From UKL13-3 sp040387195 (GTDB lineage Bacteria > Bacteroidota > Bacteroidia > UKL13-3): a stretch of DNA of 64,000 nt. A program made the translations under genes and the position numbers. The stretch spans positions 1-64,000 of the forward strand of contig JAZKEF010000016.1 in NCBI GenBank assembly GCA_040387195.1, in the 5' to 3' direction. The notes under the pieces are model-generated. The model worked only from the letters and a program-made list of their open reading frames with translations. It searched no databases and was not told the DNA's origin. Below, in pieces: positions 18,501-26,659 of the stretch (its first letter is position 1; each line of letters starts with the position of its first letter).

Positions 18501-19565
18501 GATGATGGATCAAATTACTATTTGTTACAATTAATTATGCAAGGAGGATCTATTCCAGCGAGCCAATTGTATACTACATTAATGTCTAAATCCCCTTATT
18601 TAAGCGATGAAATACTAATAGCGGTTTTGGACTACAGCAATCATTTATCTGAGCAAGAAAAATTGAATATTCTCATTGCTAATGCTGGTCTTTCTACAAC
18701 AGTCTATAACAGTGTCTTGGCACGCGGATTCTTATCTACAACAATTGATGCAGTTAATGAGGCTCAAAGTAATATGTTGGCATCAGAAATGGTTGAAAGA
18801 GAGAAGGAATCATTATATAGAGACCTGGTGAACTTACAAAATGACATCATTTGGGCCGCAAACAACCTGCGGTTCGAACAAACCGATGACCAGAACGCTA
18901 TTGACTATAATGAAGAATTAATTACTTTCCTTTCAGCGGAAAATGATTTAATGTCGAAGAAGCAATTGGTTTCTACTTGCTATCTTTCTGGACGATATGA
19001 TGACGCATTAGAATATCTTCAATATATTACCCCTTCTGGTGGTGAAGATATAGAGGTAGCATCTTTTATAGAGTATTATAATTTATTGATTAGTGTTTCT
19101 TTAGATAGTCGAAACATCTATTCTATGACAGAGAATGAATGGAGCCATGTTGAGGCAATTTCATTGCTTGAGACAACGGCTGGTGAAGCCGCGAAAGGGA
19201 TATTGACCCTTGTTAAAGGTAGATACTTTGAACCATATATTGAAAGAGAAGTATCTATTCAGGGTAAAAGAAGCACGACATCAGCACCGTCTATATCCGA
19301 TCCTCAGCAAGTAACAAAACTTATTCTTTTTCCAAATCCTTCAACGGGCTTCTTTACTATAAATTATAAAACAAATGCCATTATATCAAATAGTTCGATT
19401 AGAGTGTTAGATGTTACAGGGAAACTAATTGTAGAGAAAGTGGTTAAGGGCGCTCAAGGCACGCACAGCTTTGACAACTTTGATTGGGAAAATGGCTTAT
19501 ATTTTGTGCAACTAATTGTAGCCGATAAAGTACTTTCAACTGAAAAAATAGCAATTTGTAAATAA
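15600..19565 (+). CDS. Large S8 subtilisin-like protease with T9SS sorting domain
   Basis: 1321-aa secreted protease. The signal peptide ends near AFAQ (res 21) and a propeptide-like region runs to ~150. The S8 catalytic domain follows at ~155-435 with Asp178 (AVIDEP), His211 (DDSHGVRV), oxyanion Asn303 (AAGGNEND) and Ser374 (WGTSAATPQV). Residues ~445-900 have repeating short strands with Asn and Gly turns (INNTTLFIAENGRISI) that look like a right-handed beta-helix. A helical part at ~960-1200 follows, then a type A T9SS sorting domain (LFPNPSTGFFTINY to KIAICK). The gene and its downstream neighbour are visibly more AT-rich than the flanks, which may mean recent acquisition. The substrate is unknown. 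Confidence 0.88.
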   Translation: MKQKILIALITWLFSVCAFAQTSGGYLYVKPTSMQTFPMCDTCFLTNNAGVNSLFVLFGVHSYKKAFPGTTSSKLKDLYRIQITGNLKAFDSILKTLNYFEKIERGSIYGSSLGDSRQSQLLKVHTTPTYPPSCSSPDPKTNDPAYVYANDLVLQMSNAYCAWTITKGNPNVQIAVIDEPIHPYHDDFKDLSGNYKVTNKTPITLPNDDSHGVRVTSVICAQSNNSRHVGSIGYNLKVNHYGYERDDEILPLIWQAYLDGNKVFNFSLDLVGTTGSSEITPTEKEMFAEMIRNGCTFVAAGGNENDPAQNGIWDLPGFIIVGGVGPDNNHSTPSTNGIKTANHEGIDLCALANNVTALDIHNGTYGIADFWGTSAATPQVTATVGLMLSVNPCLRPEEIETILKSTTDPIADANLYPGTIGTGRLNTYRAVLRAQNWGNENLVINSGEVKNIESMEYYKYITVNAGGILNINNTTLFIAENGRISIDVGGRINVNYSTIKAREPYPGCEFPRYKWDGIAVAGNKLADQSPITNQGYIFVNHSTIQDANTAISTYLIDIPTGNIIWSKAGGGIVKTVNATFKSNGRHIEFYSYQRTKGVGNISSFIETSFEFEGSIDVASGNKPYYMITAWGVNGVTFSGCTFSNTNGSVDAEKYGFDRGIGILALDASLLIQEKKNTVDCSVIKNGSFFDLSTGIQITGSPSTTFAHRVKKQTFNSTDRSIWLSSGLGTSIDHNVIDLAVPINYYNRLKSKNDLSYKTGIIGVYAPKSAGYKIEQNDILNIGTKTTGQVVVGFVADNSDLGGGGGSFRLNNVDNANIATQTQNNNDKTLISCNTFKNTNFALHLNPLSPLGRSPFFSECVNIYGQTRDYGNAFISNNLDALHGISSGSNFYKTYVVLTALGNNPITSNHVALKKCLHLNPGYVGSLNCDPLDELKEPCNRVGSVSLGDYKTKYFLGKQAYQDVFDRIDDGSNYYLLQLIMQGGSIPASQLYTTLMSKSPYLSDEILIAVLDYSNHLSEQEKLNILIANAGLSTTVYNSVLARGFLSTTIDAVNEAQSNMLASEMVEREKESLYRDLVNLQNDIIWAANNLRFEQTDDQNAIDYNEELITFLSAENDLMSKKQLVSTCYLSGRYDDALEYLQYITPSGGEDIEVASFIEYYNLLISVSLDSRNIYSMTENEWSHVEAISLLETTAGEAAKGILTLVKGRYFEPYIEREVSIQGKRSTTSAPSISDPQQVTKLILFPNPSTGFFTINYKTNAIISNSSIRVLDVTGKLIVEKVVKGAQGTHSFDNFDWENGLYFVQLIVADKVLSTEKIAICK

Positions 19566-19624
19566 TTCTTAATATCGAATAGGGGGAATAAACTAAATTA
19601 TTCTCCCTATTTTTGATTAGATAG

Positions 19625-21133
19625 ATGAAAAAACTTTCCTTTTTAATCCTGTTTACATCCCTAAGTGTGTTTTCCAATGGACAACATACTTTTAAACGTA
19701 TGTATAATTTTAATGATACTTGGGAAAATTTTGAACATGCCATCGGGTTGGGCTTCTTAGCTGATGGAGCAATTCTGATCGGTCATAGCACCGATATTCT
19801 CGGACAAGCGAACGATACCGGATTTTATGGAAAGGGATATTGTGTAAAAATGGATGCAAAGGGCACCCCCGGTTTGATAAAGCACTATTCTAAAATGGGA
19901 TATTTTCCTAAGCTTGGTGCGGAAAATGGTAGTTTTCAAGGTGATGGTTCTTTTCGGCTTAACTTTAGTCTTTTTGATACTTTAGGTGACTGCGAAGAAA
20001 ATGTCCTGCTATTGGATACTGCAACGTTAGACACGCTGAGAAGTATCAAAGTAGAGATTCCCTCCTCCAGGCATTACACGAGATTTGTCAAAATAAATGG
20101 TAATAAAGAGTACAGAGGTGGCGTAATTCTCTCGCCTCAATCAAAAGACCCATTCATATTAATAACAGATCTTGAGGGTCATAAAGTTGCATATAAGCAT
20201 TTTGTTACCTTGGGAGAGATTTATGAAATTCATATAACGAAAGAAGGAAATATTCTATTCAGTGGTAGACACCTATACGACAAAGATGGTAAGAGAACGG
20301 CCTTTTGGTATGGCTTACTTGATTCTTCTGCAAACATCATTTGGGAAAAGATAATTGAAGACACAACGGTTTCATTAAATTTTAGAGTAGGCCATATCGC
20401 GTCCATAAATCAACATTATTACATGTTCACAGCGGACAAAGATGTAGTGTCTCCCTACTTAAATATTGGTGAACTAAATATTCAAAATGGCGAATTACTA
20501 TGGAAAAAGAAATTCTGGAATTTTTCTAATAATTCGTGGTTATGGTATCGGGCTATTAAAGGAAATAATGGAAGCTTATTTACTATTGGCGATTTTAAAG
20601 AAAACCCAAACACGAATGATGAACAACAGTATGCTACGCTGGTTAAGCAGTCTGCATCAGGAGATGTACTTTGGAAAAGATATTACCAGGAGGCTAACGG
20701 GGACAATACACTATGGAACATTCATTTTGCTAAAGACGGGTTTTTGTTAATGGGTGAAGCGAGGGATAGTAACAATATTCAAAAGAGTAATGCGTGGCTA
20801 ATTAAGACTGATACATTTGGTTGTGTTGTTCCTGGGTGTCAATTGAAAGATGGGATTCCGCAAATCATTGGTAAGGGAATAAGTTTTATTATTTATCCTA
20901 ATCCATCTGCCACAGACATAACCGTAAAATATAGGCGAGAGAATAAAAATGATTCTTATTCCTTGAACATTTTTGATGTAGCTGGAAAACTAGTCTATCA
21001 AAAGGCACTGCTTTCACAGGCAACCTCCGAGATCGTAATTCCAACCATTGACTGGGTGAGTGGAACATATCTTATTCAGTTAGTTTCGAACAATACTATT
21101 GCTGCGAGTAATAGGTTCCAGGTTATACATTAA
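19625..21133 (+). CDS. T9SS type A sorting domain protein, beta-propeller-like
   Basis: 502-aa secreted protein. The signal peptide ends near SNGQ (res ~20). The body has spaced repeats that read like propeller blades: GFLADGAILIGHSTD, KEGNILFSGRHLYDKDG, GNNGSLFTIGDFKEN and KDGFLLMGEARDSN. The tail (FIIYPNPSATDITVKY to SNRFQVIH) is a T9SS type A sorting domain. It follows the S8 protease by 60 bp on the same strand with the same AT-rich composition, so the two were probably acquired or expressed together. No enzymatic motif is visible. Confidence 0.78.
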   Translation: MKKLSFLILFTSLSVFSNGQHTFKRMYNFNDTWENFEHAIGLGFLADGAILIGHSTDILGQANDTGFYGKGYCVKMDAKGTPGLIKHYSKMGYFPKLGAENGSFQGDGSFRLNFSLFDTLGDCEENVLLLDTATLDTLRSIKVEIPSSRHYTRFVKINGNKEYRGGVILSPQSKDPFILITDLEGHKVAYKHFVTLGEIYEIHITKEGNILFSGRHLYDKDGKRTAFWYGLLDSSANIIWEKIIEDTTVSLNFRVGHIASINQHYYMFTADKDVVSPYLNIGELNIQNGELLWKKKFWNFSNNSWLWYRAIKGNNGSLFTIGDFKENPNTNDEQQYATLVKQSASGDVLWKRYYQEANGDNTLWNIHFAKDGFLLMGEARDSNNIQKSNAWLIKTDTFGCVVPGCQLKDGIPQIIGKGISFIIYPNPSATDITVKYRRENKNDSYSLNIFDVAGKLVYQKALLSQATSEIVIPTIDWVSGTYLIQLVSNNTIAASNRFQVIH

Positions 21134-21271
21134 CTGCATAGACAATCAAAATAGGTTCATCCAAACGATATAAAAAGACCAATTAATCAGGCAAAAGCTG
21201 AATTGGTTTATCCTGAATCTATGCAACACCACAGTTAATTATGCACTTTCGACAACTGCCTTAGCTTGAAC

Positions 21272-21748
21272 CTAAACTCACTTATGAAAATGCCAAACCG
21301 GTTTAGAAAAAAGCTAAACCAGTTTAACTCCGTACTAAACTCACTTAGGAAAAAGGTAAACCAGTTTAGAAAAAAGGTAAACCAGTTCAACTCCGTGCTA
21401 AACTCACTTAGGAAAAAGGTAAACTAGTTTAGAAAAATACTAAACCGCTTTAACTCCGTGCTAAACTCACTTAGGAAAAAGGTAAACCAGTTTAGAAAAA
21501 TCCTAAACCTGTTCAACTCCGTACTAAACTCACTTAGAAAAAAGGTAAACCAGTTTAGAAAAATACTAAACCAGTTTAACTCCGTGCTAAACTCACTTAG
21601 GAAAAAGGTAAACCAGTTTAGAAAAAAGGTAAACCAGTTTAACTCCGTACTAAACTCACTTAGGAAAAAGGTAAACTAGTTTAGAAAAAAGGTAAACCGG
21701 TTTAGGACTCCCCTAAATGAGCTCAGGAGGACAGGGGAGTTGTTTTAA
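21272..21748 (+). repeat. Nested tandem repeat: 22 x 21-bp monomers in ~63-bp trimer units, encoding heptads
   Basis: From 21272 to 21733 the sequence divides into 22 consecutive 21-bp monomers, nearly all starting NTAAAC. Three monomer types alternate to give a 63-bp higher-order unit; the marker AACTCCGTR recurs at 21326, 21389, 21452, 21515, 21578 and 21641, exactly 63 bp apart. Most monomers hold an inverted repeat TAAAC-N2-GTTTA, and a few are perfect 12-bp palindromes with CTAG-type or CCGG-type centres. In the + frame each monomer is a heptad such as LNSLRKK, VNQFRKK or VNQFNSV, hydrophobic at positions 1 and 4. That frame has an ATG at 21284 and a stop at 21746-21748, but also TAG at 21425 and 21677 where CAG is usual. 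It may be a decayed coiled-coil gene or a non-coding array. Confidence 0.85.
21706..21745 (+). terminator. Possible stem-loop at the end of the repeat array
   Basis: ACTCCCCT and AGGGGAGT are perfect complements separated by 18 bp and followed by TGTTTTA. The stem could stop transcription through the array before the YHYH gene. The long loop makes this uncertain. Confidence 0.45.
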
Positions 21749-21852
21749 GTGATTGAAAACATGTTCATTGCAGATATGTCCTTTCCTTTTTACCCGGATA
21801 GCGCAAGGAAGGCGGACAGATATCGTCTAATCCCCTAACCAATATAAAAGCC

Positions 21853-23493
21853 ATGGGACTGAAACCTTACCTACTCGGATGTTTGATCCTGCTCTCGGGA
21901 GAAGCATTCACCCAAACCAACCCTGTTATTATAAAATGGCTGCAAAACACAACCGGCATCACAGGCCGGCATTATGTGAGCGGCAACAGTACACCCATCA
22001 TTGATGCCGATTCGGCCAATGTGCAAACGGTGTATTATTCCCCAACATGGTCGTATGTGCGCACCAAAGGCATTCCTTCTTATATCACCGGGCCGTTTTT
22101 GGATGGAAATCCATCGGTGGCTTCCAGTCAGAATGCCATTTTTAAATTTCCGTTAGCTCCCGTTCAGAATACCGGAACACCTACGAGTACCAGCGGTGGC
22201 AATATCGGTGTGTTTATTAACGGAGTGGCATTGTTTGATTACCGGGATGGAGCGTCATGGCAAATTTCTACAGGCACACTCAAAGGTGGTCCTTATGGTG
22301 GAACAGGAGATGGAGTATGGAACAGGGATGCGGTGGTAGGTGAACGGTTGGGTTTTGATTGTGCCAAAGGACATCCTGCAATGGGCAATTACCATCACCA
22401 CCAAAATCCGAGCGCTTATAATTTAGATAGGGTTGTTATTTCCACCGTATGCAATTTATACCTGGCCGATGGATTGTACCTTATTGATAGCACACAACAC
22501 TCACCACTGATCGGTTTTGCTTATGATGGATTTCCTATTTACGGAGCGTATGGATATAAAAATGCAAATGGTACCGGTGGAATCACACGCATCAAATCGA
22601 GCTATAGCAAACGCAGTATTACAACACGAACTACGTATTACACGGGAGCTTCTGTAACAGCCGGTCCTGCAGTAAGTGCTACTTATCCAATCGGCTACTT
22701 TAAGGAAGATTATGGATACACCGCACCCACCGCTTCAATGCCCGATTACCTGGATGACCATAACGGAAGGTTTTGTGTAACTCCGGAATATCCTGCAGGT
22801 ATCTACTGTTATTTTGCAACGGTGGATTCTAATTGGAACTCCGCATATCCGTATGCAATTGGTCCTACTTATTATGGTGTAAAAAATGCAGCAAAGGTTA
22901 CGTCCATCACCGAAACGGTTTCGCAATACATCAGCACATCATTGCCTGTTTCCCTCTTGTCGTTTAAAGTAGTTGCCGAGGATGGCAAGGCACATTTGGT
23001 TTGGTCGACAGCAAGCGAAAACAATAACCACCATTTTGATATTGAGTCGGGGAGGGATGGTAAAACATTTGAAAAAATTGGGGAAGTAACAGGTTCGGGG
23101 AATGCTTCGGTTCAGGTGGATTATACATTTACAGATGAGAACTTACCTAAGGGAGTAACCTATTACCGGTTGAAACAATTCGATAACGATGGACAGTTTA
23201 CCTATTCGGGAATTATTTCCGTGAGCGAAAATAGCTCAGATATCGGATTGCATATTTTTCCCAACCCCACTTCCGACTTACTTATTCTCCAAATCGGAAA
23301 CATGCTCGACCATGACATGGAAATAGTGCTTACGGATATACAAGGCAACAAGGTAATGCAAAAACAATTTTACCAGGGTAGCACGATTTGTTTTCTGGAA
23401 ACAGCAGCGCTCTATGAAGGAATGTATTATGTATCGGTAATCGACAGGGGCGTGACACGGTCGTTTAAGGTACAGGTGACAAAAGACAACTAA
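21853..23493 (+). CDS. YHYH-domain protein with T9SS type A sorting domain, copy 1
   Basis: 546-aa secreted protein. The signal peptide ends near AFTQ (res 21). A YHYH-type domain spans ~25-360 and includes GVALFDYRDGASW, FDCAKGHPAMGNYHHHQNP (His181-183; the family-name YHYH is here YHHH) and PLIGFAYDGFPIYGAYGYKN. A fibronectin-like segment typical of T9SS cargo follows (res ~375-450, LLSFKVVAEDGKAHLVWSTA), then the type A sorting domain (HIFPNPTSDLLILQI). YHYH proteins are poorly characterised; the His cluster suggests metal binding. The MbnP gene starts 19 bp downstream, and a second YHYH gene closes the cluster. Confidence 0.85.
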   Translation: MGLKPYLLGCLILLSGEAFTQTNPVIIKWLQNTTGITGRHYVSGNSTPIIDADSANVQTVYYSPTWSYVRTKGIPSYITGPFLDGNPSVASSQNAIFKFPLAPVQNTGTPTSTSGGNIGVFINGVALFDYRDGASWQISTGTLKGGPYGGTGDGVWNRDAVVGERLGFDCAKGHPAMGNYHHHQNPSAYNLDRVVISTVCNLYLADGLYLIDSTQHSPLIGFAYDGFPIYGAYGYKNANGTGGITRIKSSYSKRSITTRTTYYTGASVTAGPAVSATYPIGYFKEDYGYTAPTASMPDYLDDHNGRFCVTPEYPAGIYCYFATVDSNWNSAYPYAIGPTYYGVKNAAKVTSITETVSQYISTSLPVSLLSFKVVAEDGKAHLVWSTASENNNHHFDIESGRDGKTFEKIGEVTGSGNASVQVDYTFTDENLPKGVTYYRLKQFDNDGQFTYSGIISVSENSSDIGLHIFPNPTSDLLILQIGNMLDHDMEIVLTDIQGNKVMQKQFYQGSTICFLETAALYEGMYYVSVIDRGVTRSFKVQVTKDN

Positions 23494-23512
23494 TCCTTCT
23501 TATCTTGGATAC

Positions 23513-24199
23513 ATGAGAGTACTGCTGTTTTTTTTACTGATAACGGGTATAATACACGCACAGGTTCCCACCAAACGCTTGCTGAACTTTCGTGTGTGTT
23601 ATGGAAATACGCAAACGTTGGTGGTTGATTCCTTTTACAAACTGCACCAATCGGATAGCATACAGATTGAAGAACTGAAATTTTATGTATCGGGAATACG
23701 GTTGTGGAATGGAACTAAACAGGTATGGAAAGAGGACCAAAGTTTTCACCTGGTGGATATCACACAACCATCATCCATGCAGGTTTCTTTAGCTGTTCCG
23801 GCTAACCTTGCGTTCAATTACATCACTTTTACTTTAGGCATTGATAGTGTAACCAATGTATCGGGTGCTCTGGGTGGTGATCTGGATCCCACCAAAGGCA
23901 TGTACTGGACCTGGCAAAGCGGTTATATCAATATGAAACTGGAAGGCACAAGCAATTTGTGTACAACAAGAAACCACACCTTTCAATATCATTTCGGGGG
24001 CTATCAGTATCCTTACCATGTTTGGCAGGAAGTGAAATTGCAGGTAAACAAGGAGCAACCGCTACATGTAGTTTTTGATGTAAAAAAGTTGATGGAACAA
24101 TTAGATCTGGTGAAACAACCGGAGATGATGTCGCCTTGTCGGGATGCGGTATTGTTAAGTCAACAGATGGTTCAGTTTTTTAAAACAGAAGAAAAGTGA
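23513..24199 (+). CDS. MbnP family copper-binding-like protein
   Basis: 228 aa with a signal peptide ending near IHAQ (res 17). The MbnP signature runs IQIEELKFYVSGIRL, then GALGGDLDPTKGMYWTWQSG, YINMKLEG, and a late CRDAV. In Methylosinus, MbnP carries a kynurenine made from Trp by the partner dihaem enzyme MbnH and binds copper. Here Trp132 and Trp134 in the GMYWTWQSGY motif are the candidate modified residues. The downstream MbnH-like gene overlaps by four bases. Whether this copy binds copper is inference from the family. Confidence 0.85.
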   Translation: MRVLLFFLLITGIIHAQVPTKRLLNFRVCYGNTQTLVVDSFYKLHQSDSIQIEELKFYVSGIRLWNGTKQVWKEDQSFHLVDITQPSSMQVSLAVPANLAFNYITFTLGIDSVTNVSGALGGDLDPTKGMYWTWQSGYINMKLEGTSNLCTTRNHTFQYHFGGYQYPYHVWQEVKLQVNKEQPLHVVFDVKKLMEQLDLVKQPEMMSPCRDAVLLSQQMVQFFKTEEK

Positions 24200-25224
24200 A
24201 AAAGACAATTTTACTCTTTGGTGTTTTTTGTGTTGTGCTTTCGGGATTTACATTCGTAAGTACTGTCACCTTTTTTGTGCCTCACCATTGGCCAAAACCT
24301 GTTTATGATTTCAACAAAAATCCATTATCGGCCGATAGGGTTTTGCTGGGCAGGGTATTGTTTTATGATCCTTTGCTTTCGAAAGATAATAGTATTTCGT
24401 GTGCCAGTTGTCATTCCGTATACACTGCATTCACTCATGTTGATCATGCATTGAGTCATGGCATAGAAGACAGGATCGGAACGCGCAATTCACCCACCTT
24501 GATGAACCTTGCGTGGCACAGGTCGTTTATGTGGGATGGAGCCATCAACCATCTGGATATGCAGGCAATGGCACCCATCAGTCACAGGGATGAAATGAAT
24601 GAGAAAATAGAAAATGTTGTGTCCAAGTTGCAATCATCAGCGATGTACCCGAAACTTTTTTACAAGGCTTTTGGTGATAGTTTGGTAACAGGTCAGCATA
24701 CACTCAAAGCCATTTCACAATTTCTACTCACCCTTGTAAGTGCACAATCTAAATACGATAGTGTGATGCGCAAGGAGTCGGCATTCACAGTGCAGGAACA
24801 AAATGGATACCGGTTATTCAAACAACAGTGTTCATCCTGTCACACCGAACCGTTGTTTACCAATATGCAATTTGAAAACAACGGATTGACGGTTGATACT
24901 ACCTTGAATGATTACGGAAGAATGATGGTAACCCAAAACAAACACGATTCACTTCGGTTTAAGGTTCCTACACTGCGCAACATTGAATTCTCCTATCCGT
25001 ACATGCACGATGGAAGATTTAAGAAATTATCGCAAGTGCTCACGCATTATACCAAAGGCATTCAGCAAAGCCATACCGTATCAAAAAAACTGCAACAGCC
25101 CATTGTGTTAACCTCCAATGAAAAGGTAGACCTGATTGCTTTTTTACTGACGCTTACCGATAAACATTTTTTATTCAATCCTGATTACGCCTATCCCAAA
25201 CGGATCTTATTAGATACTCCATAA
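24196..25224 (+). CDS. Di-haem cytochrome c peroxidase family enzyme, MbnH-like
   Basis: 342 aa from a GTG that overlaps the mbnP-like stop by four bases. An N-terminal membrane/export segment (res ~3-28) precedes two c-type haem sites: CASCH at 69-73 and CSSCH at 212-216. The family context RVLFYDPLLSKDNSISCASC and FKVPTLRNIEFSYPYMHDG matches the CcpA/MauG superfamily. Coupling to an MbnP-like gene points to MbnH, which oxidises a Trp of MbnP to kynurenine, rather than to a hydrogen-peroxide-detoxifying peroxidase. It should act in the periplasm. Confidence 0.88.
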   Translation: MKKTILLFGVFCVVLSGFTFVSTVTFFVPHHWPKPVYDFNKNPLSADRVLLGRVLFYDPLLSKDNSISCASCHSVYTAFTHVDHALSHGIEDRIGTRNSPTLMNLAWHRSFMWDGAINHLDMQAMAPISHRDEMNEKIENVVSKLQSSAMYPKLFYKAFGDSLVTGQHTLKAISQFLLTLVSAQSKYDSVMRKESAFTVQEQNGYRLFKQQCSSCHTEPLFTNMQFENNGLTVDTTLNDYGRMMVTQNKHDSLRFKVPTLRNIEFSYPYMHDGRFKKLSQVLTHYTKGIQQSHTVSKKLQQPIVLTSNEKVDLIAFLLTLTDKHFLFNPDYAYPKRILLDTP

Positions 25225-25239
25225 CCATAAACCACAACT

Positions 25240-26601
25240 ATGAAAAGAACAATTTGTGTATTATCCATGCTTTGCAGCGCATTGTTGCTGCAAGCCCAAA
25301 CCAATCCTGCCATTACCCAATGGATGCAAAATACAACAGGTATTTTAGGCAGGCATTATATCAAGAATAATTCAACACCCATCCAGGATGCCGATACTGC
25401 CAATGTGAAAGAAGTATGGTATGCGGCAACATCCGTGTACATCAAAACCAATGGTATTCCTGCATACATCACAGGCCCTTATCTGGATGGAAACCCCAAC
25501 CAGGCGGGAAGCCAGAATGCTATTTTTAAATTACCGCTCAACCCGGTTGAAAATACCGGAACACCAACTACCACTACGGGCGGAAACATCGGATTGTTTA
25601 TAAACGGAGTTGCTTTGTTTGATTACCGTGACGGAGCATCATGGCAAGTTTCCTCCGGCACGCTTAAAGGTGGTCCGTATGGTGGAACGGGAGACGGAGT
25701 ATGGAACAGGGATGCGATTGTGGGAGAACGTTTGGGATTTGATTGTGCCAAAGGACATCCTGCAGGAACCAACTATCACCACCATCAAAATCCAAGCGCA
25801 TTTAAACTGGACCTGGTTGTTATTTCAACCGTTTGCAATTTGTATGATGCCGATGGTTTGTATGTAATAGATAGTACGAAACATTCACCGCTCATCGGAT
25901 TTGCATATGACGGTTTCCCGATCTACGGAGCATATGCCCATAAAAATGCAGATGGAACAGGTGGGATTGTGCGTATGAAATCAAGTTATGTTACGCGCAG
26001 CATTACTACACGTACAACTTATGCTTCGGGCGCAACAGTTACAGCAGGGCCCGATGTAAGTGCAACCTATCCGCTGGGATATTTCCGGGAAGATTACCAG
26101 TACAATGCAACATCGACAGCCACACCTGATTACCTGGATGAACACAACGGACGGTTTTGCATTACACCGGAATATCCGAATGGGATCTATTGTTACTTTG
26201 CAACAGTTGATGCCAATTGGAATTCGGCTTATCCGTATGCTGTGGGTCCGACATTTTATGGTGTGAAAAGTGCAGCTAAAGTAACTTCAATCACAGAGCC
26301 GGTAACAAGGTATACAGGCGCAACTACAGGCATGGGTATTACGCGTTTGGAATCATCATCCATTACAGTATTTCCAAATCCCACCAGCGATATCATCGCA
26401 GTTCAATCCAATGATCTGAACGGAGCTGATTTGAAGGTTCAACTGTTTGATATTACCGGAAAACTGGTTGGGCAAACCGTATTATACCAGGGAAGCACCA
26501 TAGCACATTTTGATGTAAGCACATTATACAGCGGTACGTATGTTGTTCATGTTTCGGATGGCACACAGGTGGTTACTAAAAAGATAATTCTCACAAAATA
26601 G
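25240..26601 (+). CDS. YHYH-domain protein with T9SS type A sorting domain, copy 2
   Basis: 453-aa secreted protein, a close paralogue of the gene at 21853. The signal peptide ends at LLQAQ (res 20). The YHYH-type domain (res ~22-355) shares long blocks such as GVALFDYRDGASWQ and TLKGGPYGGTGDGVWNRDA. The His cluster is again YHHH (Tyr179, His180-182). It lacks the fibronectin-like insert of copy 1 and goes directly to the sorting domain (TVFPNPTSDIIAVQS to TKKIILTK). The gene follows mbnH by 15 bp, so the four genes form one operon. It ends tail to tail with the riboswitch-led operon. Confidence 0.85.
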   Translation: MKRTICVLSMLCSALLLQAQTNPAITQWMQNTTGILGRHYIKNNSTPIQDADTANVKEVWYAATSVYIKTNGIPAYITGPYLDGNPNQAGSQNAIFKLPLNPVENTGTPTTTTGGNIGLFINGVALFDYRDGASWQVSSGTLKGGPYGGTGDGVWNRDAIVGERLGFDCAKGHPAGTNYHHHQNPSAFKLDLVVISTVCNLYDADGLYVIDSTKHSPLIGFAYDGFPIYGAYAHKNADGTGGIVRMKSSYVTRSITTRTTYASGATVTAGPDVSATYPLGYFREDYQYNATSTATPDYLDEHNGRFCITPEYPNGIYCYFATVDANWNSAYPYAVGPTFYGVKSAAKVTSITEPVTRYTGATTGMGITRLESSSITVFPNPTSDIIAVQSNDLNGADLKVQLFDITGKLVGQTVLYQGSTIAHFDVSTLYSGTYVVHVSDGTQVVTKKIILTK

Positions 26602-26659
26602 ATAGTCAGAATGGTCTTTCGGGAAGATGTTTCCCGCTGATCTCGCGGATGAGTTAATC

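Noticed and set aside
21179..21213. Terminator after the propeller-like T9SS gene
   Set aside because: ACCAATT/AATTGGT arms exist, but the stem is short and AT-rich with a weak T tract, so it was not listed.
21458..21679. Separate 73-residue gene inside the repeat
   Set aside because: It is only the stretch between two TAG codons and starts at an internal GTG of a repeat unit; treated as part of the array.
21290..21710. CRISPR array
   Set aside because: Repeats are contiguous 21-bp units with no unique spacers, and no cas genes are near.
24196..25224. Ordinary peroxide-detoxifying cytochrome c peroxidase
   Set aside because: Overlap with an MbnP-type gene favours an MbnH-like role; sequence alone cannot exclude peroxidase activity.
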